Shown: positions 43,715 through 52,804, counted from the stretch's first letter. The stretch is DNA of 64,000 bases from an uncultured Alistipes sp. (GCA_900546065.1 URBK01000014.1:14676-78675), one strand, 5' to 3'. Numbers and translations are program-made. The notes: a model not told the origin generated them from the letters alone.

Positions 43715-43852
43715 AGTTCGATAGTTTTACAACCTCTACGCAATATAAACGCCATACACAGGCCCCATATTATATTTCCGGGCAAAAATAGCAACATCCG
43801 CGCCGCAAACGGTACATTGTGCACGCGGTTTCACATTTCGGGGTTTGTTTCG

Positions 43853-43860
43853 TATATTTG
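43853..43860 (+). promoter_or_regulatory. -7 element immediately before AraC-type gene
   Basis: TATATTTG ends only 4 nt before the ATG at 43865. If used, the transcript would be nearly or fully leaderless. Confidence 0.5.
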
Positions 43861-43864
43861 CATC

Positions 43865-44464
43865 ATGACCGACCGTAAAGATACTCTCCCGACGGCCGCC
43901 GCGCCGCACACGACGCTGCGCATAGGCAACATGGTCTGCCCGCGCTGCATCATGGCCGTACGTGCGCTGCTTGCCGAGGAGGGGTATGCGCAGGCCGACG
44001 TCACGCTCGGGGCGGCGACGGTCGGGGAGGTAATCCCCGCCGGGAAGATCGGATCCATACGCCGGCGTCTCGAAGAGATAGGGTTCGTGCTCATAGACGA
44101 TCCGCGCGAGGAGCTGGCCGAACGGCTCCGCACGACCGTAATCGAACTGGCACGCGGCGGCCGCATGAAACACAACCTCTCGGAGGAGATCGTCCGCCGC
44201 ATGGGCCATGATTACAGTTCGCTCAGCAAGCTCTTCTCCTCGGTCTGCGGATGCACCATCGAACGATACTTCATATTGCAGAAGATCGAACGCGCCAAGG
44301 AGCTACTGCAGGACAGCACCCTGTCGCTGGGCGAGATAGCCGAACGGTTGGGATATTCGAGTACGGCCTACCTCAGCGCACAGTTCAAGAGCGTCGAGGG
44401 CCGCACCCCTACCGACTTCCGCCGTGACGGCACCGCACGCCGCAAACCGATCGACGCGGTGTAA
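43865..44464 (+). CDS. AraC-family regulator with CxxC metal-binding-like N-domain
   Basis: A 199-residue regulator. The start at 43865 retains the whole N-domain. Residues 16-80 (TLRIGNMVCPRC, Cys25 and Cys28, ... VTLGAATVGEV, ... IRRRLEEIGFVLIDDPRE) have the length and CxxC placement of a heavy-metal-associated (HMA) domain with weak sequence likeness. Residues 95-190 form two helix-turn-helix motifs of AraC proteins (YSSLSKLFSSVCGCTIERYFILQKIERAKELLQDSTLSLGEIAERLGYSSTAYLSAQFKSVEGRTP). The copper ATPase gene follows 190 nt downstream on the same strand, so it likely activates that gene in response to Cu or a similar metal. Confidence 0.86.
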   Translation: MTDRKDTLPTAAAPHTTLRIGNMVCPRCIMAVRALLAEEGYAQADVTLGAATVGEVIPAGKIGSIRRRLEEIGFVLIDDPREELAERLRTTVIELARGGRMKHNLSEEIVRRMGHDYSSLSKLFSSVCGCTIERYFILQKIERAKELLQDSTLSLGEIAERLGYSSTAYLSAQFKSVEGRTPTDFRRDGTARRKPIDAV

Positions 44465-44619
44465 TCCCGCGCCACCGCATCACGATATTCATCCGCTCAC
44501 TCCTCAGAATCGACAACACAATAATATTTGAGCGGGGAGAATAATATTCATAGAAAAATCCGGAAAAAATCTGAAAAAAGAATCCACAATTCCGTAACAA
44601 CGGCGGCAGCCTCCGCCAC

Positions 44620-44627
44620 TACCTTTG
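44620..44627 (+). promoter_or_regulatory. -7 element of copA promoter
   Basis: TACCTTTG, 27 nt before the ATPase start. No -33 TTTG at the usual spacing, which fits a promoter that needs an activator such as the upstream AraC-type protein. Confidence 0.55.
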
Positions 44628-44654
44628 TCACATAAAACAACAGATGACCATATC

Positions 44655-47273
44655 ATGACAAAGGACAACGAATGCCGCCGTATATTTCCCGTGACGGGAA
44701 TGAGCTGCGCCGCCTGCGCCACTCGCGTCGAGAAGACCATCGCACACACGAAAGGTGTTCGCAGCGCCGCCGTGAACTTCGCCGCCTCGGAGGTGACGGT
44801 CGAGTACGACAGCGACGCCTGCACGCCCGAGCAGCTGCGCGAGGCCGTACGCGAGGCCGGATACGATATTATATGTGACGATCCCGAACATGCCGCCGCC
44901 GAGGCCGAAGCGGCGCACGCCGCTCACATGCGTTCGCTGCGCCGCCGCACCATCTGGGCCGCCGCACTGTCGCTGCTGCTCGTGGCGGCCGAGGTGTTGC
45001 TGCCGCACCGCATGGCAGGATATGTGGAGTGGATCATGGCTACGCCCGTGGTCTTCATCCTCGGCCGCGGATTCTTCGTCGGGGCATGGCGCCAGCTGCG
45101 GCACCGCACGGCAAATATGGATACGCTCGTTGCGTGCAGTACGGGCATAGCCTACCTGTTCAGCCTCTTCAACCTGCTCGCACCGCAATTCTGGCTCTCG
45201 CGCGGGGTCGAGCCGCACCTCTATTTCGAGTCATCGGCCGTAATCATAACCTTCATACTTCTCGGCCGCTACATGGAGGATCGGGCCAAGCGCAATGCCT
45301 CCTCGGCCATCAGCCGTCTTATGGGCCTGCGGCCGAAGAGCGTATGCAAGATCGAGGCCGACGGCTCAAGGCACGACATCCCCGTTGACCGCATCGCCGC
45401 GGGGGATCTGATCCTGCTGCGCCCGGGCGAGCGCGTCGCCGCCGACGGAGTTGTCGAGCACGGCTCCTCGTACGTCGACGAGAGCATGCTCAACGGCGAA
45501 CCCGTCCCCGCCGCCAAAACCGAAGGCGACGCCCTCTATGCAGGCACGGTCAACGGCAACGGTTCGCTCACGATGCGCGCCCGCACCGTGGGCAGCGACA
45601 CCATGCTGATGCGTATCGTGCGCATGGTACACGATGCTCAGGGGAGCAAGCCCCCCGTACAACGTCTGGCCGACCGCATAGCCGCCGTATTCGTACCGGT
45701 GATCATGGCCATAGCCTTCATCTCATTCCTTGCATGGATCATATTCGCACCCGTGGAGGGTCTCTCGCACGGTATTCTGGCCATGGTGACCGTTCTCATC
45801 ATAGCCTGCCCCTGCGCCTTGGGTCTGGCCACCCCCACAGCCATAATGGTGGGCATAGGCCGCGCAGCCGAACGCGGCATCCTGATCAAGGATGCCGAAA
45901 GCATCGAGACCGCCCGCACCATCGATACCGTCATCTTCGACAAGACGGGCACTCTCACCGAGGGCCGTCCCGAGGTGACCGATACGGCATGGTTCGGCGA
46001 CGGACACGCCGCGGCCCATATACTGCTTGCCATCGAGCGGCTCTCGGACCACCCGTTGGCACAGGCCATCGTACACCACCTCGAGGCAGACGGCCATAAC
46101 GTCACGGCTGCGGCCGCAATATCGGCCGCGGCGTTTGAGAATATCGTAGGGCGCGGCATCACGGCCCGTGTCGGCGGCAAACGATATATTGCCGGCAACC
46201 GCGCCATGGTCATCGAGAGCGGCATAGATATCACACCGGATGCCGAGGCCGAAGCCTCACGTCTCGAGGCCGACGGCAAGAGTGTCGTATGGTTCGCCGT
46301 CAGCGACATCACCGACGACGGCACACACGACAAGGGCGGCGTTCTGGCCATAGCAGGCGTTACGGACCGCATACGCGAAGGCGCGCGCGAAGCCGTCGAG
46401 GCTCTCCGTTCGATGGGCATAGAGTCAGTGATGCTTACGGGCGACAACGCCGCCGCGGCACAACGCGTGGCCCGCATGACGGGCATCACCACCTTCCGCG
46501 CCTCGATGCTGCCCCAGCAGAAAGCCGAATACCTGCAGGCGCTGCGTGTCGCAGGACACCACACGGCAATGGCCGGTGACGGCATCAACGACAGCGCGGC
46601 GCTGGCCGAGGCCGACCTCGGCATAGCCATGGGCGGTGGCAGCGACATAGCCATCTCGGCCGCAGGCATGACAATCGTCGCGTCGGATCCGCGCAAGATA
46701 GCCGATGCGGTACGTCTCTCGCAGCTCACCGTACGCACCATACGCCAGAATCTGTTCTGGGCATTCTTCTACAACATGATCGGCGTGCCCGTCGCCGCCG
46801 GCATACTCTACCCAATATGCGGGTTCCTGCTCAACCCCATGATCGGAGGCGCAGCCATGGCTCTGAGCAGCGTATGCGTCGTGAGCAACAGTCTGCGTCT
46901 GCGCCGTCTCGACACACGTCCCGCAGCCCTGCGCCGTCCGACCGCAGGAGGCAACGGAACCGACGTCGTTCAATGCGTATCCGACATACATGCAGCCGCC
47001 GCAACGGCAACCGCAACGCCGTCACAACAAACCATACAACCACAAAAAGAGATTCATAACATGAAAAAGAGATTCAACGTCGAAGGCATGATGTGCGACC
47101 ACTGCCGCGCACATGTCGAAAAGGCCCTCAACTCGATCGAGGGCGTCAAGGCCGTCGTAACGCTCTCACCGGCCGAAGCCGAAGTGGAGTTCACCAATGG
47201 CGAGAAGTCGCTCGAAGAGCTTCAGAGTGTCGTTACGGAGAAGGCGGGCGACTACCGCCTGAGCGAGAAATAG
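44655..47273 (+). CDS. copA: Copper-translocating P1B-type ATPase fused to a C-terminal CopZ-like domain
   Basis: An 872-residue metal ATPase. N-terminal HMA with Cys18/Cys21 (GMSCAACATRVEK), eight TM helices, CPC motif at 385-387, phosphorylated Asp429 in DKTGTLTEG, HP motif (SDHPLAQAI) and GDGINDSAALAEADLGIAMG. It exports Cu+ from the cytoplasm. Unusually, after the last TM pair a 45-residue linker rich in Ala, Thr and Gln leads to a second HMA (EGMMCDHCRAHVEK, Cys814/Cys817). The C-terminal domain begins at Met803 (ATG at 47061) and reads exactly like a free-standing 70-residue CopZ. The ATG at 44655 is chosen over 44625. A bidirectional terminator follows. Confidence 0.92.
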   Translation: MTKDNECRRIFPVTGMSCAACATRVEKTIAHTKGVRSAAVNFAASEVTVEYDSDACTPEQLREAVREAGYDIICDDPEHAAAEAEAAHAAHMRSLRRRTIWAAALSLLLVAAEVLLPHRMAGYVEWIMATPVVFILGRGFFVGAWRQLRHRTANMDTLVACSTGIAYLFSLFNLLAPQFWLSRGVEPHLYFESSAVIITFILLGRYMEDRAKRNASSAISRLMGLRPKSVCKIEADGSRHDIPVDRIAAGDLILLRPGERVAADGVVEHGSSYVDESMLNGEPVPAAKTEGDALYAGTVNGNGSLTMRARTVGSDTMLMRIVRMVHDAQGSKPPVQRLADRIAAVFVPVIMAIAFISFLAWIIFAPVEGLSHGILAMVTVLIIACPCALGLATPTAIMVGIGRAAERGILIKDAESIETARTIDTVIFDKTGTLTEGRPEVTDTAWFGDGHAAAHILLAIERLSDHPLAQAIVHHLEADGHNVTAAAAISAAAFENIVGRGITARVGGKRYIAGNRAMVIESGIDITPDAEAEASRLEADGKSVVWFAVSDITDDGTHDKGGVLAIAGVTDRIREGAREAVEALRSMGIESVMLTGDNAAAAQRVARMTGITTFRASMLPQQKAEYLQALRVAGHHTAMAGDGINDSAALAEADLGIAMGGGSDIAISAAGMTIVASDPRKIADAVRLSQLTVRTIRQNLFWAFFYNMIGVPVAAGILYPICGFLLNPMIGGAAMALSSVCVVSNSLRLRRLDTRPAALRRPTAGGNGTDVVQCVSDIHAAAATATATPSQQTIQPQKEIHNMKKRFNVEGMMCDHCRAHVEKALNSIEGVKAVVTLSPAEAEVEFTNGEKSLEELQSVVTEKAGDYRLSEK
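47061..47273 (+). CDS. Possible internally initiated CopZ-like copper chaperone
   Basis: An in-frame ATG inside copA (codon 803) follows AAAAAGAGATTCATAAC and opens a 70-residue HMA-domain protein, MKKRFNVEGMMCDHCRAHVEK... This has the natural start of a stand-alone chaperone. Separate translation is a hypothesis; the fusion product may be the only product. Confidence 0.3.
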   Translation: MKKRFNVEGMMCDHCRAHVEKALNSIEGVKAVVTLSPAEAEVEFTNGEKSLEELQSVVTEKAGDYRLSEK

Positions 47274-47300
47274 TATCTCCGCCGAGCAGGCAAAACGAAC

Positions 47301-47336
47301 GACGGGAGCCTCCCATAAAGGAAGCTCCCGTCATCT
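47301..47336. terminator. Bidirectional terminator
   Basis: GACGGGAGC (47301-47309) pairs with GCTCCCGTC (47324-47332), with further inner pairs, between convergent copA and aldehyde dehydrogenase genes. Confidence 0.8.
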
Positions 47337-47356
47337 TTTCCGTACTCAGCCCGCGC

Positions 47357-48739
47357 CTACAATATCTTGCGCACGAAGTCGAACATACGGTAGGGCATAT
47401 ATCTGAACGGCAGGTCGATCCATGTCGGGGCCAGAACTACCGAACGCCTGTGCGAGAAGGCATCGAAGCTCTCGCGGCCGTGATAGCGGCCCATGCCCGA
47501 GTTGCCCACACCGCCGAAGGGTATATTCTCGTTTGCGATGTGCATGATAGTATCGTTTATGCAGGCGCCGCCCGACGAGGTGCGGCCGATTATGTCGCGG
47601 CCCTTACGCTCGGGACCGAAATAATAGAAGGCCAGAGGTTTCTCGCGTTCGGTGACGAACTGCACCACAGCCTCCACATCGTCGAAGGCGATCATCGGCA
47701 GCACGGGCCCGAAGATCTCCTCCTGCATGACGGCCGACGTAGGATCGACATCGGCCAGCAGTGTCGGCGCGATATATAGTTCGTCACGGTTTGTCTCGCC
47801 GCCGGCAACAACACGTCCGTCATTCAGATATCCCGCCACGCGGTCGAAGGCCCTCCCGTTGACCATACGCACAAAATGGCGGTCCTTGCGCGGGTCGTCG
47901 CCGTGCATGCGCCGCACCTCGCGGCGGAAGGCCTCAATGAAGCGCTCCTGCAACGGCCGGTAGATCATAAGGTAGTCGGGAGCGATACACGTCTGACCGG
48001 CATTGAGGGTCTTGCCCCAGACGATACGCCGCGCCGCAAGATCGACATCGGCGCCGCGGTCGACAATACAGGGACTCTTGCCGCCGAGCTCCAGCACCAC
48101 GGGTGTCAGATGCTCCGCCGCCGCACGCATCACGATACGTCCCAACGACGGGCTGCCCGTAAAGAATATCACGTCATAACGCTCCTCCAGCAGGCGTCCG
48201 TTCACCTCGCGGTTACCCTGCACGACGGCTATATACCTCTCGTCGAAGGTCTCGGCAATCATACGCTCTATCGTCAGCGACACGTTCGGGACATAGGGCG
48301 AAGGTTTCAGCATGGCCGTACACCCCGCCGAGATTGCTCCTACAAGCGGATTCAACAGCAGCTGCACGGGATAGTTCCACGGCGCCACGATCAACGCGCA
48401 GCCCAAAGGCTCGCTCACGATACGGCTGCGCGAGGGCAGCATCTTCAACGGCGTGCTGCGCCGCTCCCACCGCATCCAGCGGTGCAGATGGCGCAAGTGG
48501 TTGCGGATCTCGCCCTCGACGATACTCAGCTCGGTCAATACGGCCTCCTCCTTCGATTTGTGCAGATCCTGCCACAGAGCCTCGCACAACGGCTGCTCCC
48601 ACTTCTTCAGCGCCGCACCCAGACGGCGAAGCTGCTCGCGGCGAAACGCCTCGCCCAGCGTCGCGCCCGACCCGAAATATGCCCTCTGCGCAACCGCAAG
48701 GGCCGCAATACGCTCGGGCGACGTGTTCTCAAGTTTCAT
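47357..48739 (-). CDS. Aldehyde dehydrogenase family protein
   Basis: A 460-residue class 3-like NAD(P)-dependent aldehyde dehydrogenase, similar in size to coniferyl-aldehyde and YwdH-type enzymes. Catalytic Glu is in LELGGKSPCIVD and nucleophile Cys in NAGQTCIAPDYL; VAPWNYPVQLLLNPLVGAISAGCTAMLKPS and MQEEIFGPVLPMIAFDD are the usual cofactor and structural motifs. The C-terminal region (LPFRYMPYRMFDFVRKIL) has hydrophobic residues as in membrane-associated fatty aldehyde dehydrogenases. An SDR gene lies 98 nt upstream on the same strand; the two may act in alcohol/aldehyde interconversion. Confidence 0.9.
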   Translation of the reverse strand: MKLENTSPERIAALAVAQRAYFGSGATLGEAFRREQLRRLGAALKKWEQPLCEALWQDLHKSKEEAVLTELSIVEGEIRNHLRHLHRWMRWERRSTPLKMLPSRSRIVSEPLGCALIVAPWNYPVQLLLNPLVGAISAGCTAMLKPSPYVPNVSLTIERMIAETFDERYIAVVQGNREVNGRLLEERYDVIFFTGSPSLGRIVMRAAAEHLTPVVLELGGKSPCIVDRGADVDLAARRIVWGKTLNAGQTCIAPDYLMIYRPLQERFIEAFRREVRRMHGDDPRKDRHFVRMVNGRAFDRVAGYLNDGRVVAGGETNRDELYIAPTLLADVDPTSAVMQEEIFGPVLPMIAFDDVEAVVQFVTEREKPLAFYYFGPERKGRDIIGRTSSGGACINDTIMHIANENIPFGGVGNSGMGRYHGRESFDAFSHRRSVVLAPTWIDLPFRYMPYRMFDFVRKIL

Positions 48740-48837
48740 AACTCCTCTCGTTTACTGTTTTCACTCTATCGGCCTTGTAATAAGAACGGCCGCAGGGGAC
48801 AACTTATTTTATCCACGGCTCACCGCCGACCTGCATC

Positions 48838-49653
48838 TCACTTGCCGCGGCGGCCCGTAAAGCCGTCCATGGCGGAGAAGATGCCGCACCAGTGTCCGAA
48901 GATCCGGTCGAACCACGACACGGGCAGCACGCCCTGACAGAAACGTATCAGGTGGAAGCCCAAAGGTATGCCGCAGAAGTTGCGGTTGCGCTCGATGCCG
49001 CGGATGATCTTGCGGGCCGTAGGCTCCGGATCCAATATGGGAAGTATGCGCGAGTGTACACCCTCAAACATCCCCGTATTGATATAGTATGGGGCCACGG
49101 TGGTTATATGGACATTGCTGCGCGCCTGCTGCAGCTCGATACGCACCGAATCCGACCACCCGATAACCGCCCACTTGCTCGCAACATAGACCGACATGCG
49201 CGGATTGGAGATCATACCCGCCGCCGAGGCTATATTGCAGATATGCCCGCAGTCTCGCGCCATCATGTCGGGAAGCATAAGCCGCGCGATGGTCATCGGC
49301 GCCGTCGCGTTTATCGCCATCGTACGGTCGATCTCGCGCTGCGACATAAGGTCGAAGGTCTTGTTTCCCGTGACGATGCCGGCACAGTTTATCAGTATGT
49401 CCACATCCCCGCACTCGCGCTTCACGCGCTCGTAGGCCTCCGCTACGGCCCCGCTGTCCGATACGTCCACCTTGTAACATGTAACCGCATCACGGCGCCC
49501 TGCCTCGGCCTCGATAGCCGCTGCGTCCGCTTCGTTTATGTCCCACACAACCAATCTGCGCGCCCCGCGCTCAAGAGCCATACGGCCCATGATGCGGCCT
49601 ATACCAGATGCGCCGCCCGTGATGAGCACGCACCTGTCCTTTATCTTCGTCAT
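48838..49653 (-). CDS. SDR family oxidoreductase
   Basis: A 271-residue short-chain dehydrogenase. The ATG at 49653 (MTKIKDRCVLITGGASGIG) is preferred to one at 49704 since it places the Rossmann strand at the usual distance. NAD(P)-binding TGGASGIG at 13-20, NAG-type motif LINCAGIV, catalytic Ser143, Tyr156 and Lys160 (YVASK). The C-terminal tail has a hydrophobic helix (GIPLGFHLIRFCQGVLPVSWF), as in 17-beta-HSD11-like, membrane-associated SDRs. Probably acts on a lipid alcohol/ketone; substrate unknown. Possibly an operon with the aldehyde dehydrogenase. Confidence 0.88.
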   Translation of the reverse strand: MTKIKDRCVLITGGASGIGRIMGRMALERGARRLVVWDINEADAAAIEAEAGRRDAVTCYKVDVSDSGAVAEAYERVKRECGDVDILINCAGIVTGNKTFDLMSQREIDRTMAINATAPMTIARLMLPDMMARDCGHICNIASAAGMISNPRMSVYVASKWAVIGWSDSVRIELQQARSNVHITTVAPYYINTGMFEGVHSRILPILDPEPTARKIIRGIERNRNFCGIPLGFHLIRFCQGVLPVSWFDRIFGHWCGIFSAMDGFTGRRGK

Positions 49654-49836
49654 AACGTTTCCCTTTGTGGCCGTGGAGCAAAATCCGTGCGGCCGATATT
49701 TCACACCACGGCAAATATAATAAATTTTAACAACTCAGCACGATACGCCATGCCAAAACGACCCGTATCTCCATCTCAAAGAGCAGGACAGCGCCAAATG
49801 CCATCATCTTCGGCAATCCGCACCGCCCCCGAAAGA

Positions 49837-49866
49837 AAAACGGCCCTCACCGCACGGTGAAGGCCG
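49837..49866 (-). terminator. Terminator of MFS gene
   Basis: CGGCC-c-TCACCG (49841-49852) pairs with CGGTGA-a-GGCCG (49855-49866); on the minus strand the hairpin is followed by T5. Confidence 0.82.
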
Positions 49867-49891
49867 CATGTATGTTCTCTTAACCGGAGGG

Positions 49892-51172
49892 TTACTCAAC
49901 GGGAATATCCTTGTTGACGTTCTTCGAGCCCACCAGAGCGTAGAAGAGCATGTAGAGGATACCTACGACGATAACCCAATAGCTTCCGATCGAACCGATC
50001 GAAGGCATATCGGCCAGCCAATTCTGGATGAAGGGGATGATACCGCCACCGCAAACCAGAGCCATGAAGATACCCGACGCTGCGGGAGTATATTTACCGA
50101 GGCCCTCGGCTGCGAGGTTATAGATCGAGCCCCACATAACCGACGTACAGATACCGCACAGGAACATGAATACCATGCTCAGAGGCACATGTACATTGAC
50201 GATGGGGACATTTACCTTGACCGTCTCGGGGATGAACATGATGCAGAATACGAATACCAGAGCCAACAGACAAACCGATGTCAACATGGCACGGCTCGAG
50301 ATCTTGCCACCCAGAGCGCCGCCCAGAAGACGTCCGCACATCATCATGAACCAATATACGCCGACCATCGTACCTGCAATTGCAGGGCCTACCCAGCTGA
50401 GGTTCGACATGTAGAGGTTAGCCGTGTTGGGGATACCCACCTCGACACCTACATAGAAGAAGATGGCTACGGCGCCAAGAACGAAGTGACGGAACGACAT
50501 GGGACCGTACTTGTCCTTCTGCACCTTGCCGCTCTTGCGTGCGGCCTTCTCCTCGGCAGTCTCCATGTGAGGCTCGGGAATATTGGTCAGGCCGATGATG
50601 ATGAAGGCCAGAGCGAAGATGGCCATGGCGATGATCATCGCGGGAGCCGCATCACCTACGCTCGCGTTCTCGACCGAGCCGCCGATAAGATATCCCAACA
50701 GGATGGGGGCTATCGTACCGCCGATCGAGTTGCACGAACCGCCGAACTGGATAAGCTGGTTACCGCGGTTGCCGCCGCCGCCCAGAGTGTTGAGCATGGG
50801 GTTAACCACGATGTTGAGCATACACATCGAGAAACCTGCAACGAAGGCTCCAAATACGTATACCCAGAACGACTCCACATAGCCCGAAAGGAACTGTATG
50901 CCGACGCCGATGAAACCGATCGTAACGGCAGCCAATGAGGTGAACTTATAGCCCTTGCGCTTGAGGATAATACCTGCGGGGATACCCATGCAGGCATAGG
51001 CAAGGAAGTTGGCCAATGTTCCCATCTGCGAGAATGCCTTGCTCACACCGAACTGATGCTGTACGATGACACCGAACGATCCGGCGAAATTTGTCACGAA
51101 CGCGATCATGAAGAAGAGCGCGAACATCACCGCAATGGCTAAAACATTACTTTTTTGTTGTTTTGCTTCCAT
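49892..51172 (-). CDS. MFS sugar transporter (FucP/GluP-like)
   Basis: A 426-residue major facilitator of the fucose/galactose/glucose:H+ symporter type. Twelve TM helices. LAYACMGIPAGIILKRKGYKF is the loop 2-3 signature, and NPMLNTLGGGGNRGNQLIQFGGSCNSIGGTIAPILLG is typical of the FHS family. The C-terminal half ends GILYMLFYALVGSKNVNKDIPVE. Hexose uptake is likely; the exact sugar cannot be read. The 5' leader on the minus strand is purine-rich. Ended by a terminator. Confidence 0.85.
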   Translation of the reverse strand: MEAKQQKSNVLAIAVMFALFFMIAFVTNFAGSFGVIVQHQFGVSKAFSQMGTLANFLAYACMGIPAGIILKRKGYKFTSLAAVTIGFIGVGIQFLSGYVESFWVYVFGAFVAGFSMCMLNIVVNPMLNTLGGGGNRGNQLIQFGGSCNSIGGTIAPILLGYLIGGSVENASVGDAAPAMIIAMAIFALAFIIIGLTNIPEPHMETAEEKAARKSGKVQKDKYGPMSFRHFVLGAVAIFFYVGVEVGIPNTANLYMSNLSWVGPAIAGTMVGVYWFMMMCGRLLGGALGGKISSRAMLTSVCLLALVFVFCIMFIPETVKVNVPIVNVHVPLSMVFMFLCGICTSVMWGSIYNLAAEGLGKYTPAASGIFMALVCGGGIIPFIQNWLADMPSIGSIGSYWVIVVGILYMLFYALVGSKNVNKDIPVE

Positions 51173-51761
51173 TTTTAGTTTTTAGATTGGTTAATATTAT
51201 GGTTTTCTTCACTTTCTCTCCACTTATTTCATCCTTTTCTCTCCAATCTTCCCATGCATCCCAATACCGACACTATCGATCGGTTTCAAGCGTTGCGGAC
51301 AAACCACTCCGTACAAGCTGTCCGTTCCGCCTCTTGCCGCGACGACCCCGAATATCATAACATCCATAATATCCGGTTTAACCTCCACAATATCCTGCCG
51401 TCCCGGACCTTCAATTTCCCGATCCCACATACGGGCCCCTCATAATCTGATCACCCGCGTCGGCACATGCATAAACCTCTACCGACCGGCTCCATCATCA
51501 CCCTCGACAGTCTCCGCCATAGCCGGAAACATATCCCGATGCGAACCTCCGAGAGCATACGCCCCACGGCATATCCTGTCCACGCGAGACCCATAAATAC
51601 GGTCCCCGAGGTCGGCACCCTCAAGATCCACCAATATAGGCACCTTAGAGCCGTCTTCGAACTTTCCTCCCTCCGAGATTGGTCCTCCGAGATTGACACC
51701 CTCAAGATCCACCAATATAGGCACCTTCAAGCCGTCCTCGAGCCCCCCCGAGATTGGCCCC
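51173..51761. other. Intergenic region with purine-rich MFS leader and 81-bp repeat
   Basis: 589 nt between the MFS and polyprenyl synthetase genes, both on the minus strand. The right part holds a tandem 81-bp duplication (see repeat entry). The left part, 51175-51260, is pyrimidine-rich on the plus strand, i.e. a purine-rich leader for the MFS gene. I see no complete consensus promoter for it. Confidence 0.6.
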
Positions 51762-51772
51762 TTAGCGGTCAC
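51479..51772 (-). other. Short ORF with 27-residue tandem repeat, overlapping end of polyprenyl synthetase
   Basis: A GTG-started 97-codon frame begins inside the last codons of the polyprenyl synthetase gene in another frame. It holds two copies of a 27-residue unit (KVPILVDLEGVNLGGPISE... and KVPILVDLEGADLGDRIYG...), after a partial upstream unit. The LEG(V/A)(N/D)LG segment looks like pentapeptide repeats. The in-frame period argues for possible translation, but length and start are weak. Confidence 0.25.
51616..51727. repeat. 81-bp direct repeat with 31-bp identical core
   Basis: A 31-bp core (starting CACCCTCAAGATCC) is identical at 51616-51646 and 51697-51727, period 81 bp. Flanking CTCGGAGATTGG-like segments are also shared in degenerate form. 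Confidence 0.85.
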
Positions 51773-52772
51773 GTTCGGCGACGTAGGCGCAAAGGTTCAC
51801 CAGAGCCGAACGATAGGGCGAATCGCCGTAACGGGATACGATCTGCACGGCGCGGTCGATGTATGTCTGCATCGTACGTGCGGCCAGAACCAGACCTCCC
51901 GAGTTCTCCACAACGCCCTGAATATAGTCCACGGCAGCCTGATCCGAGGCGCACTGCGACAGACAGTCGAGCAGCCGCATACGCTCCGCAGGCGTACATT
52001 GCTCCAACACCTCGATCAGCGGCAGCGTTATCTTGCGTTCGCGCAGGTCGTTGTTCGCAGGTTTTCCCGTATGGGCCGAACGGCTGTAGTCGAGGATGTC
52101 GTCCTGAATCTGGAACGCCATACCCAACGCCTCGCCGAAACGGCGCATCTGCTCCACATCTCCGCGCGGCGCAATGACCGACACGGCTCCGGCCGAGGCG
52201 CTCACGCTGATGAGACTCGCCGTCTTCTTGTATATGATCTCGAGATAATCCTGACGCGTGGTGTCCATATCGCGCGAGTGCTGGCTCTGCAGCACCTCGC
52301 CCTCGCATATCGTGGCCACCGACCCTATTATGTGCGACACCAGATCATACTGCGCACTCTCCATGCCCGAAGCCATCGTCCGTGCCAGAATATAGTCACC
52401 CAGCACCACGGCGTTGCGCGACTGCCACAGGGCGTTGGCCGAGGGGCGTCCGCGGCGCGTATCGGCCTGATCGATCACGTCGTCGTGCACGAGCGAGGCC
52501 GTGTGGAGCATCTCCACCAGCATCGCCGCCAGATACGTACGCATGGAACAGTTGCGCTCGCCCGCCACCCACGTACGGTTGTTCGCCGCCGACGTGAGCG
52601 CCGAAGTAAGCATGACAACCATGGGACGCAGACCCTTGCCTCGCGACGAGAGCGTGTGCGTCAACATCTCCGACATCAATTTGCCCTCCGAGTTGAAGCG
52701 GCTCTTTACGAACCCTTCAAATGCCTCCAAATCCGAGGCTATCGGAGCGCGAATTGCATCAAGACTTATCAT
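51762..52772 (-). CDS. Polyprenyl diphosphate synthase
   Basis: A 336-residue trans-isoprenyl diphosphate synthase, likely long-chain (menaquinone side chain). The start at 52772 (MISLDAIRAP) is preferred to 52826, whose extension overlaps the promoter. First Asp-rich motif DDVID (97-101) in SLVHDDVIDQADTRRGRPS, second DDILD in FQIQDDILDYS, and the Lys-Gly-Leu-Arg-Pro substrate loop. The residue pattern five before the first motif (no bulky aromatic) suits long chains. A minus-strand -7 element (TATATTTG, plus 52805-52812) lies 33 nt upstream, divergent to the YfhO promoter. Confidence 0.92.
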   Translation of the reverse strand: MISLDAIRAPIASDLEAFEGFVKSRFNSEGKLMSEMLTHTLSSRGKGLRPMVVMLTSALTSAANNRTWVAGERNCSMRTYLAAMLVEMLHTASLVHDDVIDQADTRRGRPSANALWQSRNAVVLGDYILARTMASGMESAQYDLVSHIIGSVATICEGEVLQSQHSRDMDTTRQDYLEIIYKKTASLISVSASAGAVSVIAPRGDVEQMRRFGEALGMAFQIQDDILDYSRSAHTGKPANNDLRERKITLPLIEVLEQCTPAERMRLLDCLSQCASDQAAVDYIQGVVENSGGLVLAARTMQTYIDRAVQIVSRYGDSPYRSALVNLCAYVAERDR

Positions 52773-52804
52773 AACAGGCTTTTTAGCACTTATTGTTGGT
52801 TTTG

